DNA of 49,351 nt. Origin: RGIG8597 sp045133795. Lineage in GTDB: Bacteria; Spirochaetota; GWE2-31-10. Of this stretch, positions 40,715 through 49,260 are shown one piece after another. The position numbers and the translations under genes were made by a program. Each line of letters starts with the position of its first letter. The first letter of the stretch is position 1. Below the pieces are notes generated by a model. The model saw only the letters and a program-made list of their open reading frames with translations. It ran no database searches and had not been told where the DNA came from. The stretch lies in the NCBI GenBank assembly GCA_045133795.1, contig JBGUUT010000121.1, positions 1-49,351 on the forward strand, read 5' to 3'.

Positions 40715-41186
40715 TGAGTTTAAACTGAACTTTAATTTCAAAAGAAAAGATTGGTTTCGTTGTGTGTTTTACAGTGATTTCATTTTTAACGGGCGATTAA
40801 TAAGATATTTGATTCCGGTGTTGCTGTTGGTATTTATCGCTGTTTTTCATTTCTTTCGTTATAAAAATATCGGGAATGTAATAATGTTGGTCGGAGTTAC
40901 GATAGTTTATGTTCTGGCGATAGTTGTTTCCTTTTTTGTAACGGCAAATAAGCAATTTAAAGAATATCATAAAAACGAAGAAACTTGGTTACTGAATGCT
41001 AACGGCGTATCCGGTAAAATGTTTGGTGAGGACACGACTTTAAATTGGTGCGATATTTACAAATGTGAAATCACTAAAAAATTTGTCTATTTATATTTGA
41101 ATGCGTTATTGCCGGTTTATTTACCACGCGGTGCTTTCAGTGATGAAGCATTTGACTTTATGATAAATAAAATCAGTGAAGAATAA
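40704..41186 (+). CDS. YcxB-like membrane protein
   Basis: The start is set at the tandem ATGs at 40704-40709 that overlap the end of rex; an earlier ATG at 40662 lies deep in rex. The product of about 160 residues has two membrane helices (about 30-50 and 58-80) followed by a small beta-rich domain (WLLNANGVSGKMFGEDTTLNWCDIYKCEITKKFVYLYL and LPRGAFSDEAFDFM), the pattern of YcxB-like proteins of unknown role. It resembles the protein at 5219 in design. Translational coupling to rex is likely. Confidence 0.7.
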   Translation: MMNNEFKLNFNFKRKDWFRCVFYSDFIFNGRLIRYLIPVLLLVFIAVFHFFRYKNIGNVIMLVGVTIVYVLAIVVSFFVTANKQFKEYHKNEETWLLNANGVSGKMFGEDTTLNWCDIYKCEITKKFVYLYLNALLPVYLPRGAFSDEAFDFMINKISEE

Positions 41187-41198
41187 TTTTAGTGTTTT

Positions 41199-41229
41199 TA
41201 GAGCGGACGCACGGTTCGCTCTTTTTTTA
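41199..41229 (+). terminator. Hairpin terminator after the rex operon
   Basis: GAGCG (41201-41205) pairs with CGCTC (41217-41221), followed by T7. Confidence 0.8.
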
Positions 41230-41256
41230 TGTTGTCAACTTTAAAATTTCAGACGA

Positions 41257-41369
41257 GGGACAGACCTTTATTTTGAATAAGTATATCGGTCTGTCTTTTT
41301 TTATTTGTTATTTTCTTTGTGTCCGGTGGTGACAGTTTGATATTCAATATCGGAATCAAGGTCTGTCCC
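41257..41369. repeat. Extended REP-like inverted repeat (copy 3)
   Basis: GGGACAGACCTT (41257-41268) and AAGGTCTGTCCC (41358-41369) form perfect ends of a 113-base element; TATTTTGAATA and TATTCAATAT continue the pairing inwards, and an extra GGTCTGTC at about 41288 suggests a nested or fused copy. The left flank (TTTAAAATTTCAGAC) is shared with copy 4. Confidence 0.8.
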
Positions 41370-41400
41370 TTTATAAAATCGAAAATACATCTCTCGTAAT

Positions 41401-41442
41401 AAAAAAAAGACTGCAATGCTAAAAAACATTACAGTCTGATTA
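41401..41442 (-). terminator. Hairpin terminator after the small envelope proteins
   Basis: AGACTGCAATG and CATTACAGTCT pair with one mismatch around an A-rich loop. On the minus strand a T run follows. Confidence 0.8.
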
Positions 41443-41463
41443 ATGATGATGTCAAATGACAGT

Positions 41464-42030
41464 TTAATTAATAGCGAAAGCCATAGCCATTCCGAATTCT
41501 TTATTTTCCGAGTCGTGCATACTTAAAATCCCGGCTTCAGCATTGTATGCATCTTTCAGTTTTACATTATAAAGTCTTCTGTATCTTGTAGCTAAAAGAC
41601 CGGCTTTACAAAACGGACTGATACAACATAGTTGTAGTACAGTACCTGCGACTCCACATATACCGGCAAAGGTAAAGAACATAATAGGGAATATTATATT
41701 AATAAACATTAATCCTGCTCCTAATCCGAGGAAAAGTGCGAGTCCTACCGTTTGTACTGTACCACCCGCAACGGCCAAGCCTATACCGGTCCTAATAAGT
41801 CTTCTGAATTTTTGATAAACAATAAAAGGATCTCTAGGATTGGTTATTCGAAATTGAGCTGCAAAACTCTTTTCTGCGAAAGAAAATTCTTTAGAGTTAG
41901 AGCTGAAATCCGGCGTTGCTTGTTGTTGTATTTTTTGTTCTTCTTGAACTTCAGTGGAAATATCATTTGCAAACATTGCAACAGCAGAAAGTGATAAAAT
42001 GGAAATAATTGCTATAAGTTTTTTAATCAT
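41464..42030 (-). CDS. Small exported or membrane protein
   Basis: The start is the ATG at 42030, preceded by AAGGAG; a longer in-frame start at 42081 would overlap the upstream gene. The 188-residue product has a signal peptide (about 1-21, ending AMFAND), a polar stretch, and two long hydrophobic segments rich in glycine (about 75-130; GIGLAVAGGTVQTVGLALFLGLGAG and FFTFAGICGVAGTVLQLCC). The tail is polar. No family was recognised. It follows the 115-residue lipoprotein gene on the same strand and is likely co-expressed with it from the T16 promoter cassette. Confidence 0.6.
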   Translation of the reverse strand: MIKKLIAIISILSLSAVAMFANDISTEVQEEQKIQQQATPDFSSNSKEFSFAEKSFAAQFRITNPRDPFIVYQKFRRLIRTGIGLAVAGGTVQTVGLALFLGLGAGLMFINIIFPIMFFTFAGICGVAGTVLQLCCISPFCKAGLLATRYRRLYNVKLKDAYNAEAGILSMHDSENKEFGMAMAFAIN

Positions 42031-42040
42031 TGCTTTCTCC

Positions 42041-42388
42041 TTAAAAAACTTTTTTGAATTCTTGATAATTGTCTTTACCAAATACCTCGTCTATTGCGAA
42101 TTTTACAGAATCTGCACTTAAATCTTTATATTTAACTTTCATTTCACCATTATCTCCTCCAATAGTTATTTCTTTTCCGTCAACGGATTTAATTTCTACT
42201 TCAAGTTTGATACCGTTTTCTGACATAATAGCTTTATCGTCAGAAGTAATTTCAACAGTAAATTCACCTCCATCCATTTTCCATTTGCCTATCAAACCAC
42301 ATTCTACACCGGCAGCAGTACAACTGCTCAACATCATCATTGCGACAATACTCATTATTGCCAAAGCACTTAAAAATCTTTTAGTCAT
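42041..42388 (-). CDS. Small lipoprotein of unknown function
   Basis: The 115-residue protein has a signal peptide and lipobox ending at Cys23 (MMMLSSC). The mature part is a single small beta-rich domain that begins GLIGKWKMDGGEFTVEITSDDKAIM, as in lipocalin-like or DUF-type domains that start with a GKW motif. It ends in KDNYQEFKKVF. AAGGAGG lies eight bases before the ATG. It is driven by the second copy of the T16 promoter cassette, so it shares regulation with the 39-residue ORF and InlB/FGE lipoprotein. Confidence 0.75.
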   Translation of the reverse strand: MTKRFLSALAIMSIVAMMMLSSCTAAGVECGLIGKWKMDGGEFTVEITSDDKAIMSENGIKLEVEIKSVDGKEITIGGDNGEMKVKYKDLSADSVKFAIDEVFGKDNYQEFKKVF

Positions 42389-42423
42389 AAAATGACCTCC
42401 TTATTTTGTAAATTAAAACAACT

Positions 42424-42492
42424 TGTAAAAAAAAAAAAAAAACTGTCAATGAAAACTTGATTTAAAACAAAATCTTTTGTTTATTTACAAAG
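42424..42492 (-). promoter_or_regulatory. Second promoter-like cassette with TTGACA and a T16 tract
   Basis: On the minus strand: GACTTTGTAAAT, 20 bases, AATCAAGT, 4 bases, ATTGACAG, T16 (42427-42442 on the plus strand as A16), ACAA. Every element and distance equals the cassette at 25958-26027, while the bases between differ, so the shared blocks are under selection or of recent common origin. Confidence 0.6.
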
Positions 42493-42516
42493 TCTTTTTT
42501 TACTTCTTTTTTTGGG

Positions 42517-42548
42517 GCTGTCGGTAGAAATACCGGCAGTTTTTTTAT
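42517..42548. terminator. Hairpin terminator upstream of the second T16 cassette
   Basis: CTGTCGGTA and TACCGGCAG pair with one G-T around GAAA, with T runs on the right and A runs on the left-hand complement. It mirrors the hairpin at 26051-26085. Confidence 0.75.
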
Positions 42549-42574
42549 GTTATCAGCTTTAAAATTGTAGACAA

Positions 42575-42615
42575 GGGACAGACCTCTATACCGAAATAGA
42601 ATAGAGGTCTGTCCC
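42575..42615. repeat. REP-like inverted repeat (copy 4)
   Basis: GGGACAGACCTCTAT (42575-42589) and ATAGAGGTCTGTCCC (42601-42615) are perfect 15-bp arms, the best preserved copy of the family. Confidence 0.92.
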
Positions 42616-42701
42616 TTTGTTGAAAGTCAATATGAAAGAACTTTATTGTCTTGATGATTTTTTTGTGTTAATTTTTATGCAGATTTTTTAAGGAGCGATT
42701 T

Positions 42702-43928
42702 ATGCAAAACGAAATATTTTTAATAAAAATTTCAGGTGAAGATAAGCCGGGACTTACATCTGCGATTACAGCAATTTTAGCTGAAAATAATATAAATATT
42801 TTAGATATGGGGCAGGCAGTTATTCATAATACGTTATCTTTGGGAATCCTTGCAGAGATTCCGGCAGGAGATAATTCTAATCGTTCCGTTTTGAAAGATT
42901 TATTATTCAAAGCATATACATTGCAGATTCATATTGATTTTGAAGTTATTACACCTGAAAGTTATGCTAAATGGGTAAGTTTGCAGGGAAAGGACAGATA
43001 TATAATTACGATGTTGTCTGAAAAAATCACGGCACGGCAAATTTCGGAAGTTACGGAAATTATTTATAAGCAAGGTTTAAATATCGATCTTATTACACGT
43101 CTTTCCGGTCGTGTGCCGCTGTCTGAAGTCGAAGCACCTACGCAAACAAAATCATGTATTGAACTTTCAGTTCGCGGGAAACCTTTAAATATTCAACAGG
43201 TAACTGAAGGTTTTCTCGAAATTTCACAAAATTACGGAATTGATATTGCGTTTCAAAAGGATGATATTTTTCGTCGAAATCGCCGTTTGGTTTGTTTTGA
43301 TATGGATTCAACTCTTATTCAAACAGAGGTTATTGTAGAATTAGCTAAACGCCACGGTGTCGGTGATAAAGTTCATGAAATTACGGAATCTGCAATGCGT
43401 GGAGAAATTGATTTCAAAGAAAGTTTTTGTCGCAGAATTGCTTTGCTCGAAGGTTTGAGTGAAGATGTAATGCAAGATATTGCGGATAATTTACCTATTA
43501 CCGATGGTGCAGATCGTTTAATCGCTCAGCTTAAAGCTCTCGGTTATAAAATTGCTATTCTTTCCGGAGGATTTACATATTTCGGTGAAACATTGCAGAA
43601 ACGTTTTGGGATTGATTATGTATTTGCGAATAATTTGGAAATAAAAGACGGAAAACTTACCGGAAAGCATTTAGGTGAGATTGTTGATGGAGAAAGAAAG
43701 GCGTTTTTATTAAAGGAACTTGCAAAGAAAGAAGGAATTCAATTGGAACAAGTTATTGCCGTTGGTGACGGAGCTAATGATTTGCCGATGTTAAAACTTG
43801 CCGGTTTGGGAATTGCATTTCATGCTAAACCTATAGTGAAGAAAAACGCCTCACATTCTATTTCAACTGTAGGATTGGACGGAATTCTTTATTTGTTGGG
43901 GCTTAGAGACAGAGATATTAACTTCTAG
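42702..43928 (+). CDS. serB: Phosphoserine phosphatase with two ACT domains
   Basis: SerB makes serine from phosphoserine. The 408-residue protein has two N-terminal ACT-like regulatory domains (about 5-80, ISGEDKPGLTSAITAILAENNINILDMGQ; about 95-170), then a HAD phosphatase with the nucleophile motif FDMDSTLI (Asp200 and Asp202), GEIDFKESFCRRIALLEG, the ILSGGF motif and AVGDGANDLPML. Length fits ACT-fused SerB. AAGGAGCG precedes the ATG. The stop is one base from the converging DTW gene, with no room for a terminator. Confidence 0.95.
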   Translation: MQNEIFLIKISGEDKPGLTSAITAILAENNINILDMGQAVIHNTLSLGILAEIPAGDNSNRSVLKDLLFKAYTLQIHIDFEVITPESYAKWVSLQGKDRYIITMLSEKITARQISEVTEIIYKQGLNIDLITRLSGRVPLSEVEAPTQTKSCIELSVRGKPLNIQQVTEGFLEISQNYGIDIAFQKDDIFRRNRRLVCFDMDSTLIQTEVIVELAKRHGVGDKVHEITESAMRGEIDFKESFCRRIALLEGLSEDVMQDIADNLPITDGADRLIAQLKALGYKIAILSGGFTYFGETLQKRFGIDYVFANNLEIKDGKLTGKHLGEIVDGERKAFLLKELAKKEGIQLEQVIAVGDGANDLPMLKLAGLGIAFHAKPIVKKNASHSISTVGLDGILYLLGLRDRDINF

Positions 43929-43929
43929 G

Positions 43930-44601
43930 TTATTTTTCAATGTTTTCTTTGTTAATGTTTTGATAACGGCAGGGAAGACCTTGCGTTTCTCGTTTTTGGT
44001 GGCTTTCTAATTGAAAGTTCACCATTTGTTTAAAAATATCCATTAAAGGTTCAAATGATGTTTTATTATCTTCAATATTGTTTTGTTTAAATTCATTAAG
44101 AAGATAATAACATGATTCTATTGTAGAAAGATAGTCTGCGGCCGGTTGTCTTTTGAATGAAAATTGAGAATGATATCCGGCGGAGGGGAGAAAGGATATT
44201 TTTTGTAAGGTTTGGAGATTTTTGCTTAATTTCATCATTTTTCTTGCAATCAACCATGTTGCATCAACAACGATAACCAAAAGTTTTTTTTCTATTGTAA
44301 CAGTTTTTAATATTTCAGATTTTGCTGTTAGTGCATCTTCACCCGGATAGAGTAAGATTGGAAAATATTGGGTATCTGTAAGAAGTGAATTTAATCGTTT
44401 GTTTTCGGTAAAATCTATTCCGATGATAATTTCAGAATTTGGTAATGATAAATGAGCAAGCCGTCCGGTTCCGGTTTTTTGTTTATATGCTTCTTTAGGA
44501 TGCATAAGAAATACTATTTTAGATTTTGTAGAGAGCGGAACAATATATTTGCAATAACAGGATTTTACCGGTCTGAAACATTTGTAACATTTTATATTCA
44601 T
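43930..44601 (-). CDS. DTW-domain tRNA-uridine aminocarboxypropyltransferase family protein
   Basis: DTW proteins (TapT/TuaA family) transfer the aminocarboxypropyl group of S-adenosylmethionine to uridines of tRNA. The 223-residue protein shows an N-terminal zinc-ribbon-like CYKCFRPVKSCYC (5-17), the MHPKEAYKQKTGTGRLAHL motif, and the name-giving block VVDATWLIARKMM (Asp-x-Thr-Trp). The C-terminal helix and the QKRETQGLPCRYQ tail are family-like. It ends one base from the serB stop. Confidence 0.85.
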   Translation of the reverse strand: MNIKCYKCFRPVKSCYCKYIVPLSTKSKIVFLMHPKEAYKQKTGTGRLAHLSLPNSEIIIGIDFTENKRLNSLLTDTQYFPILLYPGEDALTAKSEILKTVTIEKKLLVIVVDATWLIARKMMKLSKNLQTLQKISFLPSAGYHSQFSFKRQPAADYLSTIESCYYLLNEFKQNNIEDNKTSFEPLMDIFKQMVNFQLESHQKRETQGLPCRYQNINKENIEK

Positions 44602-44653
44602 CGATTTTTCTCCGTATAGGATAATCTTTTGTACTACAGTGTTTTTTTAAAGA

Positions 44654-44694
44654 GGGACAGACCTTAATCCTGTTATGGAATAAGAACCTGTCCC
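44654..44694. repeat. REP-like inverted repeat (copy 5)
   Basis: GGGACAG (44654-44660) and CTGTCCC (44688-44694) are perfect ends; CTTA and TAAG pair inside, with mismatches between. Confidence 0.8.
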
Positions 44695-44709
44695 TTATTA
44701 ATTATAAAA

Positions 44710-45456
44710 TCAAATACTCGGAATAAAATAATTTTCTACGGTATGAACATTTAAACCGAAAACATTTTGAATTGTTTGCGGATGTAATACTTCTGATGTT
44801 TTTCCGTAAGCTGCTATATTGCCGCTTTTCATTAACAGTGCATTATCGCAATATGTAGAAATAAGATTTATATCGTGTACAATAACTATAACTTTGCGTT
44901 TTTCACGTGTAGCAATTTCACGTAAAAGCTTGAAAATCTCAATTTGACTGCTCCAATCTAAATGTGATATCGGTTCGTCAAGCAAAATTAGTTGAGTATC
45001 TTGTGTCAAAGCATTGGCTATTAAAACTTTTTGTCGTTCTCCGCCGCTGAGTTCATTGATATTGCATTGTGCAAATTGTTGTATTCCGACACGCTCTAAT
45101 GCATTATAAACTCTGTCAAAATTATTTTTATTAACAGAAGCATTACCGTTTGAGCTTACCATCAATAAAAAATCAATTACCTGCAAATCAAAAACAGTAT
45201 CAAGAAATTGCGGAACATAAGAAATCATTTGAGAAATAGCTTTGTTACCTAATTTTTTGTAATCGGTATTATTAATCAAGATTTGTCCGCAAGATGGTTG
45301 AATAATGCCGGCAAGAAGTTTCAATAATGTAGACTTTCCGCTTCCGTTGTTACCGGCAATTGCAATCAGTCCGTCATCTGAAAAATCAACAGACAAATTT
45401 GAAAAAACTTTTTTGCGATTGTATGAAAAATCGACGTTACGTAATTGCAAATTCAT
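44710..45456 (-). CDS. ABC transporter ATP-binding protein (FecE/BtuD-like)
   Basis: The 248-residue ATPase has Walker A AGNNGSGKST (about 34-43), the Q-loop SYVPQFLDTVF, the signature LSGGERQKVLIA, Walker B LILLDEP and the switch histidine IVIVHDINLI. The block order and AYGKTSEVL near the C-terminus resemble ATPases for iron-siderophore, haem or cobalamin import. No permease or binding protein is next to it, so the partner genes must be elsewhere. Confidence 0.88.
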   Translation of the reverse strand: MNLQLRNVDFSYNRKKVFSNLSVDFSDDGLIAIAGNNGSGKSTLLKLLAGIIQPSCGQILINNTDYKKLGNKAISQMISYVPQFLDTVFDLQVIDFLLMVSSNGNASVNKNNFDRVYNALERVGIQQFAQCNINELSGGERQKVLIANALTQDTQLILLDEPISHLDWSSQIEIFKLLREIATREKRKVIVIVHDINLISTYCDNALLMKSGNIAAYGKTSEVLHPQTIQNVFGLNVHTVENYFIPSI

Positions 45457-45500
45457 TACAGTATCCTTTTATTCTGTTTTAGGTTTAAGGTCTGACACCG

Positions 45501-46481
45501 TTATTTTACATGAAAAGTTTCAAGTTCTTCGGCTGTTACATCGCCGTTGCAAATAACGGTTTTATCGTCAAGTAACAGATTAGCTTCTGCTTTACCTTTT
45601 GTGGTACAGTAGTGGGTAAACAATCTGCATGCAAAATTTATTTCTTTATCTGAAAATGATTCTCCGTAGAACAAAATTGACGGTCCGGGAGTTTCGCCTC
45701 CACAAATAAAATGACATTCTGGGTGTGATTTATGGAAAGCAATAAGAATTTTATTTTCCTGTTGGTCTCGTCCTACAAGCAAATATTTTTTGTAGTCCAA
45801 GCGAAATAAACGAGCATTGCGAATCATGTGAAATAATGCCGGCTCTTGTGTGAAATCATCTTCAATAAATACGGCAAGCCTTCTTGCAAATTCACGCTCT
45901 GTAAGACAGCAACCGCCTGCAGGGGCTGGGTATTCCGTAATTCCGTAATTTGCTGCAAGTACAAGTTGTTCTTTGCGACCTCGTCCGTTAATTGCAAACA
46001 TTTTATCTCGTGAAATCCAACCGGCTTTTTCCGGGTAAGTTTCGGGTAAAAGTTTAGCACACAAAGGACGAACGAGAAGGTCGCCGCGAGTTTGAATTTT
46101 ACTGATGTGACGCATTGCAGCTTCACGTTGTGACATAGGGCGTTGTCCCAAAACTTCTCCCGTTATTACAAATGAAGCTTCGTATTTATCTAACAAAGAC
46201 AAGGCTGTTTCTATCATTAATGCATGACAATCGATACAAGGATTTAAACCTTTTCCGTAACCTGATTTAGGATGTTTAACAATTTCGAATTGTTCTTCAC
46301 TGAAATCTACGTACTCCAGAGTTACGCCGAGTTGAGCCGCAGCACGTTCGGCTTGTTCATTTTTACCGCCGAAAAAATATGAAACAAAATTTAACGGAAT
46401 TACTTCAATTCCTTGTTCTTGAATGACTTTCACTGCTAAAATACTGTCTAATCCGCCGGAAAATAATGCTAATGCTTTCAA
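45501..46481 (-). CDS. PP-loop ATPase, tRNA thiolation type (MnmA/ThiI-like)
   Basis: The 326-residue protein starts with the PP-loop LFSGGLDSILA (residues 6-16), which adenylates a tRNA base before sulfur transfer. GLNPCIDCHALMI and the later GGCCLTEREFARRL provide cysteines placed as in MnmA/ThiI-like thiolases, and GEVLGQRPMSQ is a family block. The last 110 residues (LVGRDQQENKILIAFHKSH) form an NFACT-R/ThiI-associated-like domain. It is often annotated as a tRNA thiouridylase; the exact base (s2U34 or s4U8) cannot be told. AAAAGGAGA precedes the ATG. Confidence 0.8.
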   Translation of the reverse strand: MKALALFSGGLDSILAVKVIQEQGIEVIPLNFVSYFFGGKNEQAERAAAQLGVTLEYVDFSEEQFEIVKHPKSGYGKGLNPCIDCHALMIETALSLLDKYEASFVITGEVLGQRPMSQREAAMRHISKIQTRGDLLVRPLCAKLLPETYPEKAGWISRDKMFAINGRGRKEQLVLAANYGITEYPAPAGGCCLTEREFARRLAVFIEDDFTQEPALFHMIRNARLFRLDYKKYLLVGRDQQENKILIAFHKSHPECHFICGGETPGPSILFYGESFSDKEINFACRLFTHYCTTKGKAEANLLLDDKTVICNGDVTAEELETFHVK

Positions 46482-46578
46482 TTTTTCATCTCCTTTTATT
46501 CTGCTTCAATCTAAACTTAGCATATAAATATTTTATTAAGAATGTTTTTTTCTATAAAAATACGCTCTTATTTAAGCG

Positions 46579-46613
46579 TAAAAAAAGCACTGTGTAATTT
46601 AACAGTGCATAAA
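46579..46613 (-). terminator. Hairpin terminator after the DUF493-like gene
   Basis: GCACTGT (46587-46593) pairs with ACAGTGC (46602-46608); on the minus strand T7 follows. Confidence 0.88.
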
Positions 46614-46616
46614 AAA

Positions 46617-46886
46617 TTATATTGCGTGCTTTACTCCGGGGATTTTATTCAATCCGGCATACAAATCTTTTAGAGTTTCATGGTTTCGCACCATTACTTT
46701 TACGGAGTAGCTCGTATATTTTGCCTCGCTGCTTCTGCGGTGATTCCAGTCTCTGTGCGGAATACGAAGCTCTTCAAGTACTGCACGAATTGCATCAATA
46801 TTAACATTATCATCTTCTACTGTATCCATTATTACACGCATTTCGTAAGAAACCGGAAATTTCAGTTTATTATCAACTTTTGACAT
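46617..46886 (-). CDS. DUF493 (YbeD-like) small ACT-fold protein
   Basis: The start is the ATG at 46886, with AGGAGA five bases upstream; a longer in-frame start at 46964 lacks such a site. The 89-residue protein is of normal DUF493 length and shows KFPVSYEMRVIM at the start, a central charged helix, and YTSYSVKVMVRNHETLKDLYAGLNKIPGVKHAI, the strand-helix-strand ending seen in YbeD-like proteins. Members adopt an ACT-like fold and may regulate neighbours, but the role is not known. Confidence 0.8.
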   Translation of the reverse strand: MSKVDNKLKFPVSYEMRVIMDTVEDDNVNIDAIRAVLEELRIPHRDWNHRRSSEAKYTSYSVKVMVRNHETLKDLYAGLNKIPGVKHAI

Positions 46887-47026
46887 ATTGTCTCCTTTGA
46901 ATCTATGAGAAAAAAATTGTGTTATTTTTTTAGTTTGTAATTTTTTGAAATTATCAGTTATCAATTCTTTTTAAAAAAAGCAAGTTATTCAAAGTCTTTT
47001 CCGAAAATAATCCGAAAGGACGGATT

Positions 47027-47935
47027 ATGAGAAAATACTTTTTAATTTTTCTTTTTTCTATATGTGCATTTTTTTCTTACTCAAACAGTTGTACCGATAA
47101 AAGCAGACAACAGATTGTCAGAGAATTATTTGACAGTGTGGAAGAGTGGATGGGAACACCGTATGTTTACGGGGGAAACTCTAAAAACGGAATTGATTGT
47201 TCTGCATTTGTATCAAGGGTTTACAGTAAAGTGTTTAATGTGAAATTGCCCAGAACCGTAGCTTATCAAAAAAATCTAGGTACTGTGGTAACAGGTAATT
47301 TACAACCCGGAGATTTAATCTTTTTTGATTTTGGGAAAGGTATAAGTCATGTCGGAATTTTCGTATTCGGGGAAAAGTTTATTCATGCAGCTTCCGGCGG
47401 TCCGAGTGTCGGTGTGGTGAAATGTTCACTGAAAGAACCTTATTATAAACGTCATTATGCTTTCGCTCGCAGAATTGTTACGCTTCCGGCATATAAAGCA
47501 CCGAAAGAAACACCGCTAAAAGAGAATAAAATTCAGACTGATATTGTGCCGCAGATTTCAAATCTTAAAAAAAATCAAATTGCGACATCTAAAACATTGT
47601 TGAAAAAAGGCAATGCCAGTGTAAGTTTCGGTAAGGCAAATATAGAAGTTACGTCGGCAATAAAGAAAATGCTCGAAACTTTTTGGCAAAATGACGGAAG
47701 TAACGGCGTGAGAAATATTTCTATAAGTATTGAAAATAATGAAACTACTTGTGTGACTTATACGGTAGAGTTGGCAAATCTTTCGACCGGTAAAATAAAA
47801 GAGTTTCATTTGTTTGATGTAAATGCAGGAGAAGTGCAACATCAAAAAATTCCTGTGCCTTTGGGTGACTATTATGTTTGCATAAAAAAAGGAAGCAGTC
47901 TTTTACTATCTGAAGAAATCAGAATTTCACGATAG
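47027..47935 (+). CDS. Exported NlpC/P60 peptidoglycan endopeptidase
   Basis: The enzyme cleaves peptide bonds in cell-wall stems. The 302-residue protein has a signal peptide (about 1-20), then the NlpC/P60 domain (about 30-155) with the catalytic set Cys58 in GIDCSAFVSRVY, His108 in GISHVGIF and His120 in KFIHAASGG. TPYVYGGNSKNG is the usual lead-in and LQPGDLIFFDFG is present. The C-terminal half (about 170-302) is a separate beta-rich domain with no recognised family, possibly for wall or partner binding. Fair ribosome binding site GAAAGGA. Confidence 0.92.
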   Translation: MRKYFLIFLFSICAFFSYSNSCTDKSRQQIVRELFDSVEEWMGTPYVYGGNSKNGIDCSAFVSRVYSKVFNVKLPRTVAYQKNLGTVVTGNLQPGDLIFFDFGKGISHVGIFVFGEKFIHAASGGPSVGVVKCSLKEPYYKRHYAFARRIVTLPAYKAPKETPLKENKIQTDIVPQISNLKKNQIATSKTLLKKGNASVSFGKANIEVTSAIKKMLETFWQNDGSNGVRNISISIENNETTCVTYTVELANLSTGKIKEFHLFDVNAGEVQHQKIPVPLGDYYVCIKKGSSLLLSEEIRISR

Positions 47936-48009
47936 AAAATATTTATAAAACTTCTTATAAATGCTAAATTGCGACACAAATTATTAAAGTTAAAATAAGG
48001 AAAATCAAT

Positions 48010-49182
48010 ATGGATTTTAATGAATTGGCGTTAAAAATGCACGAAGAGAATCACGGAAAGATTTCTGTAATCAGTAAAGTAAAAGTAGAGAATCGTGATG
48101 ATTTAAGTACAGCTTATACGCCCGGAGTAGCAGAACCTTGCAGAAAAATTCACGCAAATGAAGACGAAGTCTATCGTTATACGGCAAAGGGTAATTTAAT
48201 TGCAGTAGTTTCTGACGGAACCGCAGTTTTGGGATTGGGAGATATCGGTCCGAAAGCAGCAATGCCGGTGATGGAAGGTAAGGCTATTTTATTTAAAACT
48301 TTCGCAGGGATTGATGCGTTTCCGATTTGTCTTGATACAAAAAATGTTGATGAAATTGTTAATACGGTAAAATATTTAGCTCCTACTTTCGGTGGTATAA
48401 ACTTGGAAGATATAAGTGCTCCGCGTTGTTTTGAAATAGAAGCACGTTTGCGTAAGGAGTTGGATATTCCGGTTTTTCATGATGACCAACACGGAACGGC
48501 GATTGTTGTTGCTGCAGGACTTTTGAATGCAGTGAAGCTTGTGGGAAAGAAGATTGAAGATGTTAAGATTGTAATTAACGGAGCCGGTTCCGCAGGAATC
48601 AGTATAGCTAAGTTGTTATTACAATTCGGTGTTGGAGACATTGTACTTGTAGATAAAGCCGGAGCATTAGCAAAAGGACAAGATTGGATGAATCCGGCAC
48701 AGGCAGCGATGGCTGAATGTACTAATTGTGATAATCAAACCGGCTCGCTTGTTGATATTATCAAAGGAAAAGATATTTTTATCGGTGTAAGCGGTCCGAA
48801 TGTTTTAACGGCGGAAATGGTATCTGCAATGGCAGAAGATGCTATAGTATTTGCAATGGCAAATCCTACTCCGGAGATTATGCCGGAAGAAGCAAAAAAA
48901 GGCGGAGCAAGAGTTGTAGCTACAGGTCGTTCTGATTATCCTAATCAGATTAATAATGTACTTGTATTTCCGGGAATCTTTCGCGGTGCATTAGATGTTC
49001 GAGCCAGCGATATTACGGAAAGAATGAAGATTGCTGCGGCTAAAGCAATCGCTTCTATTATTAAAGACGATGAACTTACGGAAGAGTATATTATTCCGGG
49101 AGCTTTTGATAAAAGAGTTGTTGAAGTAGTAGCAAAAGCTGTTGCACAAGAGGCAAGGGCTGAAAATATAGCCAGATTATAA
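48010..49182 (+). CDS. Malic enzyme, short NAD(P)-dependent form
   Basis: Malic enzyme turns malate to pyruvate, CO2 and reduced NAD(P). The 390-residue protein is of the short bacterial type: STAYTPGVAEPC, then the catalytic lysine region MPVMEGKAILFKTFAGIDAFPI, the metal block NLEDISAPRCFEIE with VFHDDQHGTAIV, the Rossmann loop INGAGSAGISIAKLL, and AMANPTPEIMPEEA followed by GRSDYPNQINNVLVFPGIFRGALD. It has no C-terminal phosphotransacetylase domain. It has its own terminator. It could supply pyruvate and redox balance in a fermenting cell. Confidence 0.96.
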   Translation: MDFNELALKMHEENHGKISVISKVKVENRDDLSTAYTPGVAEPCRKIHANEDEVYRYTAKGNLIAVVSDGTAVLGLGDIGPKAAMPVMEGKAILFKTFAGIDAFPICLDTKNVDEIVNTVKYLAPTFGGINLEDISAPRCFEIEARLRKELDIPVFHDDQHGTAIVVAAGLLNAVKLVGKKIEDVKIVINGAGSAGISIAKLLLQFGVGDIVLVDKAGALAKGQDWMNPAQAAMAECTNCDNQTGSLVDIIKGKDIFIGVSGPNVLTAEMVSAMAEDAIVFAMANPTPEIMPEEAKKGGARVVATGRSDYPNQINNVLVFPGIFRGALDVRASDITERMKIAAAKAIASIIKDDELTEEYIIPGAFDKRVVEVVAKAVAQEARAENIARL

Positions 49183-49196
49183 TTTTTTTATATTAA

Positions 49197-49230
49197 AGCC
49201 GTCGTTTTTTCGGAATCGACGGTTTTTTAT
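49197..49230 (+). terminator. Hairpin terminator after the malic enzyme gene
   Basis: CCGTCG (49199-49204) pairs with CGACGG (49217-49222), followed by T6. Confidence 0.88.
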
Positions 49231-49240
49231 TTTAATCGAA

Positions 49241-49260
49241 GGGACAGACCCTTATTCCAG
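49241..49260. repeat. REP-like half copy abutting the RAYT gene (copy 6)
   Basis: GGGACAGACCCTTATTCCAG matches the left arm of the REP family and overlaps the stop codon of the minus-strand transposase gene. The matching inverted arm is not visible before the window ends. Confidence 0.7.
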
